From: Glycine soja
Lineage: Eukaryota > Streptophyta > Magnoliopsida > Fabales > Fabaceae
Direction: 5' to 3'
NCBI RefSeq assembly: GCF_004193775.1
Contig: NC_041019.1
Coordinates: 13,254,204-13,318,203 of the forward strand
DNA: 64,000 nt
The first letter of the stretch is position 1. Each line of letters begins with the position of its first letter. The notes beneath the pieces are model-generated. The model did no database searches. It was not told where the DNA came from and was given only the letters and a program-made list of their open reading frames with translations. The translations under genes and the position numbers were made by a program. This document shows positions 22,672-34,350 of this stretch, piece after piece.

Positions 22672-24730
22672 TAATATTGAGATCTTGAAATTATTCGTCC
22701 GGGTAGTGAAATGATAGAGACACAGAAACTCAAAATGGATAATTTGTTTTGAAATTGTGTGTCATGCACCCTCCATAAGGAGTCATTTTTGCTTCAAAAA
22801 ATTAGTTGGTTCGATCAACCGACTTGATTACGTAATGTCCTTCGTTACAATAGCAACTCATAATAAAAATATACTTTAAAATGCCCGTAAAATAAGAATT
22901 TAGAAATTTCAATGGTTCAAAATACTTCAAATATTATAAATAAATGAGTATTTACATAAATAAACAATTTTATTCACAAATATAGGCATCTACAAGGTTG
23001 AACTAATAATAAACTAAGTTTTCAATTGTCCCCCGTCTCAAAAGCTTCTTCCCCGAACTTTAAAAACAACACTTTCAATGAGATAGTAATCTCGATGAAG
23101 AAAATAAATTTTAAAAGAGTTCGTAAATAGTGTTATTCTCACCCAACGCGATAACCGGAAAATCCAACCATAGTATCCGCATAATTAAATTAAATACCTA
23201 TGTGTGTGTACTTATAAAACAATTATAAATTTACTCACACAACAAAAGAACAACATTCCACTAAATAAATATCAATACTTCACTGCATTCAATTCTTGAA
23301 TAAACAATTATCACAAACATAACTTAGTGATTCGAATCACTAGGCACAACTCTTTGGTTTCCAAAACCAGTGTGGATCTCATATTCTTCAAAGGGTCTAT
23401 GAGTTCATATTCCATGCAATGACATCTCATTGTCTTTCTCATCATAGATAGAGGTATCCATAATCTCTTCTTCATCCTAAATGAAAGTATCTATAATAAT
23501 TTCATCATCATCCTAGTAAGAGGTATATGCCATATAATTTAAAAATATCAATTTATGATATGAACAACATTCACGATTATACTTAAACAAACACACAAAT
23601 ATACATATATCAATGTAATCATTCACATGCAAAGCTACAAAAACACGCTCTCAACTAATTCACATATTTGTACATGCAATTAATATATGAATTTCTCCTC
23701 TCAATTATGTAGATTACCGTTCAAATATCAGCTTCCTAAAGGTGCACGATTAAAGGAATGTTAATAACTTAATCATTCAAATGTAAGACACGGGAAAAAA
23801 AATATTGTAAGGTAATTTCAATTTGAATTAACTTCACATGTATAATTACTCATACTCGAATTTTTCCTCACTAGTATTATGCACTTTCACTTATAATTAT
23901 ATTATAACATTAGACCAAATGCAACCAAATTTATATTCTTATATGAACAACACACGATTTTAAGGAAAAAGTTATAATACACTTAAGTTTCCAATTGGGG
24001 TCCCTTTAGTAATTTAAAATAATTATACCGTGAAATTTTAGAAGAAAGTTTTTTACTCACCTCTTGAAACACAGAATAATTCATGCATCCTTTGCTTATT
24101 ATTCCTTGTCTTCATTTAGTGGGTCAATAAGATTCTCTTTGTTTCTTCTTTTTTCTCAAACTTATATGATTTACTAATTTTTTATTTCTGAGAGTGACCG
24201 CTTATAAAGTTTTAGGAAAAGAGAATTGTCTATTCTTATATAATACAAAAACATATGATTTAAGATTGGGTTACATGAGATATATTCTCAATAGATTTCG
24301 ATAATCAAATCTTTCTTTATCTTTTATACTCTATTATCTTGATTTATCTAATTATTAACATTATCTAATATTTTATTTTCTTTCAAGATATATTAAGATA
24401 AAATATGATAAGATTTAAATCGTTTTCAATGATCACAAATTCAAATATAATAAATATTTTATCCAAACTAGATATACAATGTTATATTATTACTATAATA
24501 ATTATATTTATAATAATAATCTTTTAATATATTTAATTAGGATATGAAGTTGTCAGCTTTCTTTTTATAATTATAAAATAATTTCAACAATCTTATATCA
24601 ATCACCTAATTTTTTTATTGATAAAATAATTATTTAACCTGATCAATTTTAAATAAAGTAATTAAAAGATGCATAATTTTTATTCAATTATTTCAATGAT
24701 ATTTAATATATCATAATTAATACAAGCATT

Positions 24731-24777
<47 letters not shown>

Positions 24778-25295
24778 TAATCATTTTAATTTAAATAAAT
24801 TTTTATACTAATCATTTTTATATTAAAGCTAATAACAATTATTATATTAAAATTTTAGGATGTTACTTGTAACATTTGTTCTTTCTTTTACTTGCATAAC
24901 TGATTCAACACATGGCTTGGACCGGCCCAACCACTAGTTCTTTGTCCCACAAATTGGTTCAAACAGGATTTTAAAACTATGGTGTGACCTAACATGACCA
25001 GATCACACCTATTTATTTGGTAAGTCCTCCATAAAACATTATATTGGGCTCAGGGATGAAAGATTCACACATTCTCAATTGGACCATCCTTGACCCAAGA
25101 GTTTGAATGACACAAATGCTTACTTGATTAATTGATCTACAATACGGACATTCAGATGATCCACAATCGATGATCTAAGATCAATAGAAACAAAAGATAA
25201 AATACTTATGAAAAGTTTCAAAAAAGAATTGAAATATTATTTTTTCTAAAAAAGTTTTGCACTGTTCAATTTACCCTTTTTTTAGCACATAATAT
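22672..25295. other. AT-rich region, possibly including an old reverse-oriented LTR
   Basis: On the minus strand, GTAACATCCTAAAATTTT starts near 24871, resembling the TGTAACATCC start of chromovirus LTRs; a solo LTR could run from there down to about 22930. I found no matching end or target duplication, so this stays tentative. A TA microsatellite lies at 24733-24774. No protein-coding signature was seen. Confidence 0.3.
24733..24774. repeat. (TA)n microsatellite
   Basis: About 21 TA units. Confidence 0.95.
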
Positions 25296-26240
25296 CAGGG
25301 GTAGAACCAGACCTTAATAGTAGAGGGAGCCAAACATAAAAAACTAAATTTTAAAATGTTACTTACATTAGTAATATTTCAAAAGCTTAATAGAAAATAT
25401 ATCTGCACAAAAAACAAACTTTTTAAGAATACAAATTACAAATATCAATCATTTGTTTCATGATTTTATATAAAAAATGGTATGTATGCATTAATCATAT
25501 TTTGTTTTTGAAAAAGTGATATTAATTATATTCTAAAAATATACTTAATCAAAATAGATTATTTTGCTCACCATATTATCATATGCAACAGCAGTGAGTA
25601 TTATGTCATGTTAATTATGTTTTCCCAAAGTCTACAAGACGACTTATTTGAATCCATGTCGAGGCCAGAAATACACTCAAACCTCATAAGCAATGCTCAA
25701 AGGAACAAACATGAGATAGAAAAATAAAGAGATTAAAAAATAAATTTTAGAAGAGGGAATATTAGTTGGTGTATCTCAAAACTTAAGTTTTCAATATCAT
25801 ATGCAGTGTTCATAAAGAAATTAGATAACAATTATAATAAAATTAATATAAAGAAAATTTTAATTGCAAATGTTAATAATTTATAATCTTTAAAATAGTA
25901 ATAACGAGTTATAAAAATAAAAATTATTATGGGAAAAAATGATACTCAAATATTCTGTCTGGAAAATGGAACAATGTAATTATGTTTACAATAAAGATTA
26001 TAAAAAAGATTTATCCAAAAATAGGAAATAATATATTATTATAATAAAAAAATACAATAAAAGAGAAATAAAATATTTTTTTTTAAAAAATGTCACTTAA
26101 GTATTATTATAGTCACAATTAGACTCTAAAATAAAAATAAAAATAAAAACTTTATAAAAATATTATATATTATACATATTATAATTTTTTTTATAAAAAA
26201 AGTTAGGGAGACCAAGGCCCCCAAGATCGACCACAAATAG
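25296..26240. mobile_element. Possible hAT-like remnant
   Basis: CAGGGGTAGAACCAGACC at 25296 is a plausible hAT terminus, followed by a G-rich patch (AGAGGGAGCC) and long AT-rich sequence. About 920 bp later GGGAGACCAAGGCCCCCAAG resembles the inner part of the opposite end. No clear right terminus or 8 bp duplication was found, so the right limit is a guess. Confidence 0.35.
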
Positions 26241-26318
26241 GTGGTCCATCCATGTTCATTACCCATTTTCTCCCACATGGTAGGGATTAAATCTCACATG
26301 ATTACTTAAAAAAGTCAC

Positions 26319-27085
26319 TAGGGGCGTGTCCAGAGAATTTTAGGACTAAAGAAAAAAAATTTAAATAGACTTATAATAATATCAGTTCTAAATTTTTATA
26401 TTATTTTTCTAACATTTTGAGCTGAAACATAATTCAACAATTAATATTTTATAATTAATTAATTCTAGCATTTCACTCGATAAGATTTCTAATTTATTTA
26501 ATCTATCTCATAATATTGTTAATTTTATATAGAATTTAAAAAAATTTAATCTTAAAGATTTTCTTTCAACAATTACAACGGTTACATGTATAATATTAAA
26601 TAAGTTCACTTAATCTTAAATAATTCAAGATTAATACAATATTTTTCAATTCATCTTCACCTAAAATTTTAATTTATAGATGCAAAATAAAAGGTAAAAT
26701 AATTCCATATTGTATTTTAAAAAAAATATTATTAGTCTTAATTAAATTATCTTAAAAATCATTATATTCAACTATTAGTTTTAATTACTGGTATTATTCC
26801 ATAACTTTCATCCAGAGAACAATTGAATAATGAAATTATCAATATTTATTGTAGTCAAATAATCAATAGATACAAACTGCACAAAATTAATGAGTGGTAT
26901 TCCTAATATTCTAATAAACATGATGTCTCAATTAAAGTAGTAAAAAATTTGAAATACAAGTTTTTATGTTAAATAAAAATATTATAAAATAAACATTTAA
27001 ATAACTAGAGGCCTATTCACAAAAATAAAATAAAATCAGGGGCCTAAGTCCTTGTCTTAATCGTCTAACGTGTTACATGGCCCTG
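26319..27085. mobile_element. Non-autonomous hAT element with intact 8 bp target duplication
   Basis: The element starts TAGGGGCGTGTCCAG and ends ACGTGTTACATGGCCCTG, whose inverse CAGGGCCATGTAACACG matches the start imperfectly. It is flanked on both sides by AAAGTCAC (26311-26318 and 27086-27093), a perfect 8 bp target duplication, the length made by hAT transposases. The 767 bp interior is AT-rich and encodes nothing, so movement would have depended on a transposase from elsewhere. Confidence 0.8.
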
Positions 27086-27093
27086 AAAGTCAC

Positions 27094-29076
27094 ATAACTT
27101 GTGCATTTTAGTCTTAATCATTTATGATAAAAACTATTGGTCAATATTTATTTATGTCGTTCTCACGTAAAAAGTTTTCCTATTAGATACCCAAAATTAA
27201 GAAATGAGATACTTGTCTAGCATAGCCATTCCGATCTAATTTTGTGGGCAATTTACATGTATACCTTTACTTATTAAGCGAATCATTACCGTATGGCCGG
27301 TATGGGTGATTAACATGGATAAATTCATACCAAAATGAAGGAAAATTTTGGGTTAGTTTGGACTGGCAGTTTGGCTTGTATTTTAATGTTACAATCCCAA
27401 TGACACTGATTCAAGTATTGGGTTTGAGCACATGGAACTCTATCTGACTCAAATTAACTTGAATCTACCGTTTTAAATAACTTTTAATTTTTTGTTATAT
27501 GATTCTGCAAGACAACTCAACAACTTTCTTTCATTCTATGATTTCTTTTATCACATTTTTCTCTTTATTATTTTATTTAATAAGCCTAATTAATCATCCA
27601 ACCTGAATATTGTCAGCTTGGTTCATTTCAGGTTGTTATTTATTCATTTTGAAAAATCTAAACCGATTTAAATTGATTAATACTGATATATTTGAATTTA
27701 AATATCTTATAAACTCGGCCTAACTCAACCCGTTACATAAACATACTCAAAATTTCTAATAATGTTAATATATGCCTAGTCAAATAATTATTTTCACCTC
27801 ATTTCGTTTCATGCATGGTGTTTAAGAAAATATATAATTGATATATTTTAAGCTTACACGAGCCCCCATTTAAACAAAGTTGGAGTATGAAAATGGATGA
27901 ACCAACGTGTATTAGTACGAGGCACATGCCCCTACTTTCTAAGGGATATTGTAAGGAAATTTTAATCTCAATATCTAATTTTCCTAAGATCCTATATTAG
28001 AATATAATATTGGATCTTTCATGTGGAGATTTAATTTTTTGGAGAAGAAGGTTAAGATTTACATCCATTTCATAAGAATAATTTTTTATTCTCTCTTCAT
28101 AAAATTAATTTGCATTCATTTTTTATAGGACTTAAAAAATATTTAAAATCTCAAAATGAGATATATTATTAAAATAAAAAATAAAAGAGATTTTGAAAGT
28201 GATATAACACCGCGAGATCTATCAAAAATATAACTAAGATTTTAAAATGAGATCTTTTATTGGAAATATAGTTTTAGGTTTTTATTTAAGTTTCATTATC
28301 TTGAATTTTACCTCTATTAACTTTTATCATATTATATTTTATTTGGAGTAAGAGAAATTCTTTTATCAATAAATATTAATTTATTAATTTTGTTAGAAAT
28401 ATTAGTAAAAAAATTCAACCAACTACTCCTTCTTTCTTCTCCTTTCACTCTTAAGTCTTTCCTTCGTAATCACACTACCAACCTAATTTGGAGTAATTAA
28501 GAATTTATTTTTTCTCTCATTAGCCAAAATCCGAGTCATCACAGTACACCAAAGTGTGGTATAGGTGGGTGGGACATGACTGTGGTTTCATATGGTTAGT
28601 TTCAGTTATTGCAATTGCAGAGAGGACAAATTAATTATTAATCCTAATCATATGCACTTGCTCATTGCTGTCTCTCTTTTTTCAAAATAATCTTTATAGA
28701 TCTAAGATAATAAAAAATCTGCTTAGTATTGATTGCATCTATGTCTTTTCCTTCCAAGTAATAAAAAATTCATGCACATTGGACTGAAGCTTCTCTTATA
28801 TTATTACAAAATCCACTGTTGTTTCCTAAAAGATTACCAAAATAACAAGGAAATAAGATTAGGCTAGTGGTTAAGAAGGCATGCTTTGATTGTTTTCTAT
28901 ACTCTTCACAACATTTATGGGTCAGTACTTCAAGTTCAAGCTAACGTCAATAATGATTTAGGGATATTTGGAAGAGCTTTTCTAAATTTTAAGTGTTTAA
29001 TTTGTCTTATCATACAAGTATTTAAAATGAAAACTAAAACTATTTATAAATTTTTAATACATAAACTCTTTTTAAA
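27094..29076. other. AT-rich intergenic sequence
   Basis: No gene recognised. The stretch about 28960-29067 and the sequence after 29818 to about 29935 look like weakly inverted halves of an older element into which the Mutator-like element at 29077 was inserted; the similarity is too low to fix ends. Confidence 0.35.
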
Positions 29077-29807
29077 TGATAAATTATGTTTTTAGTTATC
29101 GAATTTTTTACAGTTTTGATTATGGTCTCTACACTTTAAGTTGAACTTAACTCGTCTTTTAACCTTTTTTCGACTTAATATTTATATTTTTCTGTTTATT
29201 TTTAATTTTAAAACGATAACATGACACATAAGTTTATTATTATTTTATTATAATTTGATTTCTAACAACTCAAAACCACCAAAAATTATTTCATTATGAA
29301 AAAATAAACTTAATTTTCCAACATCAAATCCATAAACAACAAATAAAACACCCAAATCCAAATTAGACGCGAATGTAAAATCAAAATCAGTAGACTCAAG
29401 TCCATATATCAAAATCAAACACAAATTTAGGAAATAAAATAGTACAGACAAGTCCAGATCAAATGCAAACACAAATTTAAAAAAATAATAAAAAATAGAC
29501 ATAAAATCATTAATTACCCCAACTCTAACCCTAATTGAATTGAAGCTCCATGCAAATCCAGGACTTCGATTCAAACTCGTTGCATTCTCAATTACCGTCA
29601 ATTAAAACTTCCACAGTTTTTAATCGATAGAAATCAAATCATAATAAAATAACCATAAATTTATGTGTAACGTCATTATTTAACATTCAAAATAGATATA
29701 AGAACTAAAATATTAGATGAAACAAAAGTTAGAGAATTAGTCAAGGTTAACCAAAAGTGTAGGAATCAAAATAAAAAAAATCCAATAACTAAAAACATAA
29801 TTTATCC
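29077..29807. mobile_element. Mutator-like non-autonomous TIR element with 9 bp target duplication
   Basis: The left end TGATAAATTATGTTTTTAG and the inverse of the right end GGATAAATTATGTTTTTAG match at 18 of 19 positions, and pairing continues weakly for about 60 bp. CTTTTTAAA flanks both ends (29068-29076 and 29808-29816). A 9 bp duplication is typical of Mutator-like transposition. The 731 bp interior contains a 117-codon minus-strand frame (29248-29601) of low complexity that I do not recognise; no MULE transposase is present. Confidence 0.7.
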
Positions 29808-29984
29808 CTTTTTAAATATTTTTATGAGAGTAATTTATGACTTTTTTTATAAAATATTTTAACTTAGTTTCATAAGTTCTACGCTAAAGTTTGTCAACTT
29901 AAGCTACGTTTGTGTTGCCGTTGAAATCTTGATAGTGTGAATTCTCATGCACTTTAACGCAAAAGTAACAAAGAGAGTCATGCA

Positions 29985-30355
29985 TGTAACATCCCTTTTT
30001 TAAAAATAAATTAAAAAGAGTTTTATTTAAAAATAAATAGAATTTTAAAAAAATAATGAAATTTTTGTAATTAAATAAATAAGGAGAAATAATTTTATTA
30101 ATTAAAATAATGATTTAAGGTAAATAAAATAAACATGTGTTTTTAGAAAATAAAAAAAGATGTTTTATTTATTTATTTAATAAGGAGTTAAATATAACTC
30201 TCTTTTTATGAAATAATAAAATAAAAAAAATAAAGTAAATAATAGATTCAGAATATCCTAACTATAAATAAAAATATATTATGTCAGCTTTTACATTTAC
30301 AATACATTTCTACACTCTCTTCTTCCTTAATTTGTTCTCTCTTCTTCCTCTTGGG
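29985..30355 (+). repeat. 5' LTR of the outer element, truncated
   Basis: Aligns to 43352-43700 with indels and clearly more than a few percent divergence, through the shared AATAAATAAGGAGAAATA and TATTATGTCAG blocks and up to TTGTTCTCTCTTCTTCCT. Beyond that the two copies part, and the 5' copy lacks the remaining 2.5 kb or more that the 3' LTR has, so a large deletion joins it to internal sequence. Confidence 0.8.
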
Positions 30356-30728
30356 AATCACCTTTCATGCTAGGCATTTTAGAAGCTTAGTTAGATGAGG
30401 ATGACTCTTAGAGTGTGCTACATCTAGGTGAGAGATAATTATAGATCCTTCTTGGGTAGAAGTTGCTTTAGGATGAGAGGAGACCTAAGATTAAGATTAG
30501 ATGCCCCTAAGTAGTAACTGAACCAGGAAATTGTTCTAGGATTCCCTAAGTTAACCTTAACTTGTGTTAGAGATGACTCGAGAGAGTTGAAACTTTTGTG
30601 AGGTCTTTACAGGGAGTAAACTCTGAGTTTCATAGAGAAGTTAGTCACCGTAACCAATTGAGTGCTACCTTACCCGAGGAAGTCCTTGTTGGAGTAGTAA
30701 AATATTCAAAGTAAGTTTTAAGTTTAGA
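30356..30728 (+). other. Unassigned internal remnant of the outer element
   Basis: Lies between the truncated 5' LTR and the RNase H remnant. It is less AT-rich than the flanks and may be eroded gag-pol or LTR sequence, but no domain is readable. Confidence 0.35.
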
Positions 30729-30880
30729 GGAGTGCTTGTAGGAGGCCAAGTAGCGACCTATGTTTTCTCAACATCTCAAGACTCATGAAAGGATTTATCC
30801 TACGTATGATCTAGAGTTGGTAGCCATGGTGTTCGCCTTCACGTTTTGAAGGCATTACCGTTAGTCTGTTGCGTTGTGAG
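30729..30880 (+). pseudogene. RNase H remnant of the outer element
   Basis: One frame reads GVLVGGQVATYVF; after a frameshift another reads SQHLKTHERIYPTYDLELVA then MVFA. This is the RNase H segment following RT in Ty3/gypsy pol, where QLKTHExxYPTxDLELAAVVFAL is conserved. A stop and frame changes break it. Confidence 0.75.
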
Positions 30881-30941
30881 AATCTTAGTAGTTGAATTCG
30901 AGGTAGAAGATATGGGTAGAATTCTTAAGAATCTTGTTGTG

Positions 30942-32167
30942 TGTTAACTCATTGGCAAGTATACCAAATGTCCAAGTAATAAAGACTCAGAAGTCTGAGT
31001 GTCAATTTCCATAGAAACTTTATTTTGTACTTGTGTTGGACAATTTCCAATTTATAAGAGAAAAGATAAGATAAGGTAAAAGAAAAGATGAGTTTAAAAG
31101 AAACAATAATTGAAATAATAGATAAAAAGAGACAAAAGATATAAAATGGAATTCAATGGGATGAGAATGTTAGAACCTAGCATGCCTTATTTGCCTAAGA
31201 TGTGTTATTTGTGATTTTTCTCTATCAATCATGTGAATTTATCCTACCCACATCTATTAGAATACTTGCCCCCGATGTCTCACAATGACAAGCTCATTTT
31301 ACCTATCTATCTCCCAAATGTCTTTGCAAAGAGTCAATAGATAAAATGCATGAAGTTATAATTCTAGATGTTTGCTTTGATGCATGGGTATAATGCAATC
31401 ACTCTATGTCTAGCAATGATTTTATTAAGATACTCATTCCTTTTAGTTCTATTAGAAATTATCCTCTGTCGTGCGACTAATTCCTAAAACAGATGCATGC
31501 AAAACCTTCATTGTTTTTCTATTAAAGATTTCCCTTTGTCGAGCACCTAACCCCCAAAGATGATGCAATGATAAATGATGCATGAAATTAAAAGTAAGAA
31601 AGTATAATAGGAAATAAAACACCTATTTGCATTGATAAATATTAAGTGAACAATACATATTTTGGCTTTTTAGGCCTGTTAGGCCCTAACTAAGGGTTTA
31701 GCCTATCATAGCCATAAGGGGTCTTACACTAGAAAAGGGGTACAAGAACTAATGGAGGAGAAGGGATGGAAAAAGAGAATAAAAAATGATGAAAGAGAAG
31801 AAAGAATTCCCTAAGGGAAAGTTTTCAGGCTTTAAGTGTGTATTAGAGTGCTCTGAGACTCGGTGTGTCTTTTATCCTTGGCTTGACTCCCTTTTTTATA
31901 GTTGTTGGAGCAGACTTGGACTTGACTCCCTTTCTATAGTTGCTGGAGTGGACTTGGACCTGATGCAAAAAACTCTTCCTTATTTATATTTATGATATTT
32001 CTGAATTTTTTTACTTTTAATCCCTCCTTTTCATATTTGTAAGCCATAAATAAGAAAAATATCAATTCTTAATATTTAAGTAAAAAATAATTGCTAAATA
32101 AATATTTTTAAAGATATTTTCAATATATTTTTATTATAAAAAAATAAGTCATATTTAGTAGTTATCA
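30942..32167 (+). mobile_element. Solo LTR nested in the outer element
   Basis: A 1226 bp block starts TGTTAACTC and ends TAGTTATCA, with the short inverted TG...CA termini of LTRs, and is flanked by TTGTG on both sides (30937-30941 and 32168-32172). It contains no coding domain and no second LTR, so it most likely results from recombination between the LTRs of a full element. The family is not identified. Confidence 0.7.
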
Positions 32168-32330
32168 TTGTGAGTTTAGTTACAACCGCTAGAGCTAGCT
32201 TAATAGTTGCAACTTGAGTAGAAAACCCTTGATTTGACCAGTGTCCTAGTTAGAGAGTTAGACATTGTAAACAGCAGTCAAACCCTCAACCTTAAGTGCG
32301 AAGTTATATAGTGGCGTGAGTATAGGTGTG

Positions 32331-33492
32331 TGATGTGCCATCATTTTCTTCTATTTTCTAAACCCTTTTTGCACCATTTTAATTACTGATTGGTCTTAAT
32401 TGTCAATTAATCAGGCAGTTTTATTATTTGGGCTCATTTAGCTAATTTGATGTTTTTAATCTAATTTCAGGAATTAATGAAACATTGGGCCTAATCCGGA
32501 TTTTGGTTATGGACTTGAAGAGGGCAAATAAAGCAGCGCTTACCTTAGTTAATTTCTAATTAGGAAATTTCGCAATTTTATTTTATGTTGTTCAGTGTTT
32601 ATTTTGTTTAGGGCCAGAGTATTGTAATAGGGCCCAGTGGCTTTGAGTGACTCTTTTTAAATAGCAGCCTTGGGATTCGTGCAAGGCTATTCTGTTATGC
32701 TATTTTATTATTCAGAGCTTTTGTTTTAGGTTTCTACGTTTTTCTGTTCTAAGGCTACTGTTTTCGTTCTTAATGCAATTTTCCGTTTTCTGCTTCTAAT
32801 TACAATTTCGTTCTTGCTTCTTCTTCTACTTTAATTTACGTTTCTGTCTCATTTACGTTTCTGTTCATTTACGTTTTTGTTCATTTACATTTCTGTTCAT
32901 GTTTCGTTTGTGTTTTCTGTTTGAATCCATGGAAGGCTAGATTTTCTGGTGTTGTTTCCTTTTGAGGACGAAGCCCAACTCTCTTTGAGGTTTCGCTTGT
33001 AATGTGGTTTCCTGGCAGTTTTCCCTTCACCAGTTATCCCAAATTCGTGAATATTAATCACTGCACACTTCGTGTTCGATTAATTGCCTCTGAGCCTAAC
33101 TTGCGTTCATGCTTAATGGACGAAGGGCTAACTGGTGTATGTGGTGCCTAATCACGTATTGACAACCCTAAGTTGATTTTCGCTTAGTAAATTGAAATAG
33201 GGTTGGATTAAGTGGTTGACTGTTAGGGACGAATTCTCCATAACCCAGGATAAAAGAATGGCTTCTGAATCAGAGGAAACAACCCGTTTTTAATATTAGT
33301 AGTTTCGTATTCCAGTTTACTTGTTCTGCTCTTTAATCACAAAACAAACAACCCCCCCCCCCCCCAATTGTCACTGTTACTGCAAGTACATTATGAACAT
33401 TTGGTTTGTCACTGCTCGTTGGGAAACGACCTAGGATCACTTCCTAGTTACTGCATTTTCATGTTTATTTGATTCGGGTACGGCCTCGATCA
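32331..33492 (+). repeat. 5' LTR of the Diaspora-like element
   Basis: 1162 bp, TGATGTGCC ... CCTCGATCA. It contains a short tandem array of TCATTTACGTTTCTGT-like units at about 32848-32905 and a C run at 33353-33366, longer than in the 3' LTR. A TTTAAATA box near 32658 is the likely TATA element. Confidence 0.93.
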
Positions 33493-33496
33493 AATT

Positions 33497-33513
33497 TGGC
33501 GCCATTGCCGGGG
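33497..33513 (+). other. Primer-binding site (tRNA-Asp type)
   Basis: TGGCGCCATTGCCGGGG, starting four bases after the 5' LTR; complementary to the 3' end of plant tRNA-Asp apart from possibly one position. Confidence 0.85.
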
Positions 33514-34350
33514 AGCATTGTCCAAAGGTTCATAATAGCTAACTAGTGTTGTGTGTTTAATCCTTTCGTGTTTTATGTTTAATTATTAGTATTGTGTTAG
33601 TATGTGTGTTAGTGTTGTTTAGTGTCCTGGTATTTTGTTTAATGTGTGTTCTGTTTCAGTTTTCCCATTAAGTGTTTCCCCTGTTTCAGTCTTGGGTGTT
33701 TTGCTGTGAATAGTGTTTTGCGATGGACTTAGCGACCACTTTTGCTTGCGGCAAAACAGAGTAGTAGAAATCAAGTAGAGACGGATTTTAGCGACCACCC
33801 ATGCTGAATTATTTGAGATTTTTTGTTTTAGTAGCTAGGGTTGTTATTTTTGGCTGAATTTTTTTGTGGTAACTTCTTTTAACCTATATTTTGTGGGAAA
33901 AATAGCTAGAGCCTTTAGTTTGGTCAGATTTGAAAGTTCCAAAAAAGTACCAAATTTTGTGTTTGTCGAAACTTCAAACGGCCATAACTTTTGCTCCGGT
34001 TATCAGAATCGCAATTGTTATATATGCATTTGGGGTAGAAAAAAATTTCCTACGCCGTGGCAGCCTGACATAGGCTGGCTGAGGTCTCCATCGTCCAAAA
34101 ATAGTGATTCTGTCAAAAGTTTTTTATTTTTCAAGTTTTATTCACTTATTTTTCTTAACCCACCATTTTTAGCTTCCATAGTTAGACTCTGAATTTTTGC
34201 CTGAAATTTTTTGTGCTATCTTCTCATCATTTTATAAGGTTGCTCACAAAATTTCAAGTCATTTGGATATCATTTGAGGGTAGCTGTAGTTCAAACCCGC
34301 ACCTTTATTTACATGACAAGGCAACTAGTTGTGCATGCTGAATGTAGTGT
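33514..34350 (+). other. Leader of the Diaspora-like element
   Basis: 837 bp between primer site and gag. It holds an open frame at 33866-34192 with no recognisable domain; I treat this as untranslated leader. Confidence 0.6.

Noticed and set aside
22700..22790. Second tRNA-like sequence (GTAGTGAAATGATAGAGACA)
   Set aside because: It shares a D-arm-like string with the trnL fossil, but the anticodon and T-arms cannot be folded; similarity may be chance.
29248..29601. 117-codon minus-strand frame inside the Mutator-like element
   Set aside because: No MULE transposase motif; repetitive Phe/Asp/Leu content.
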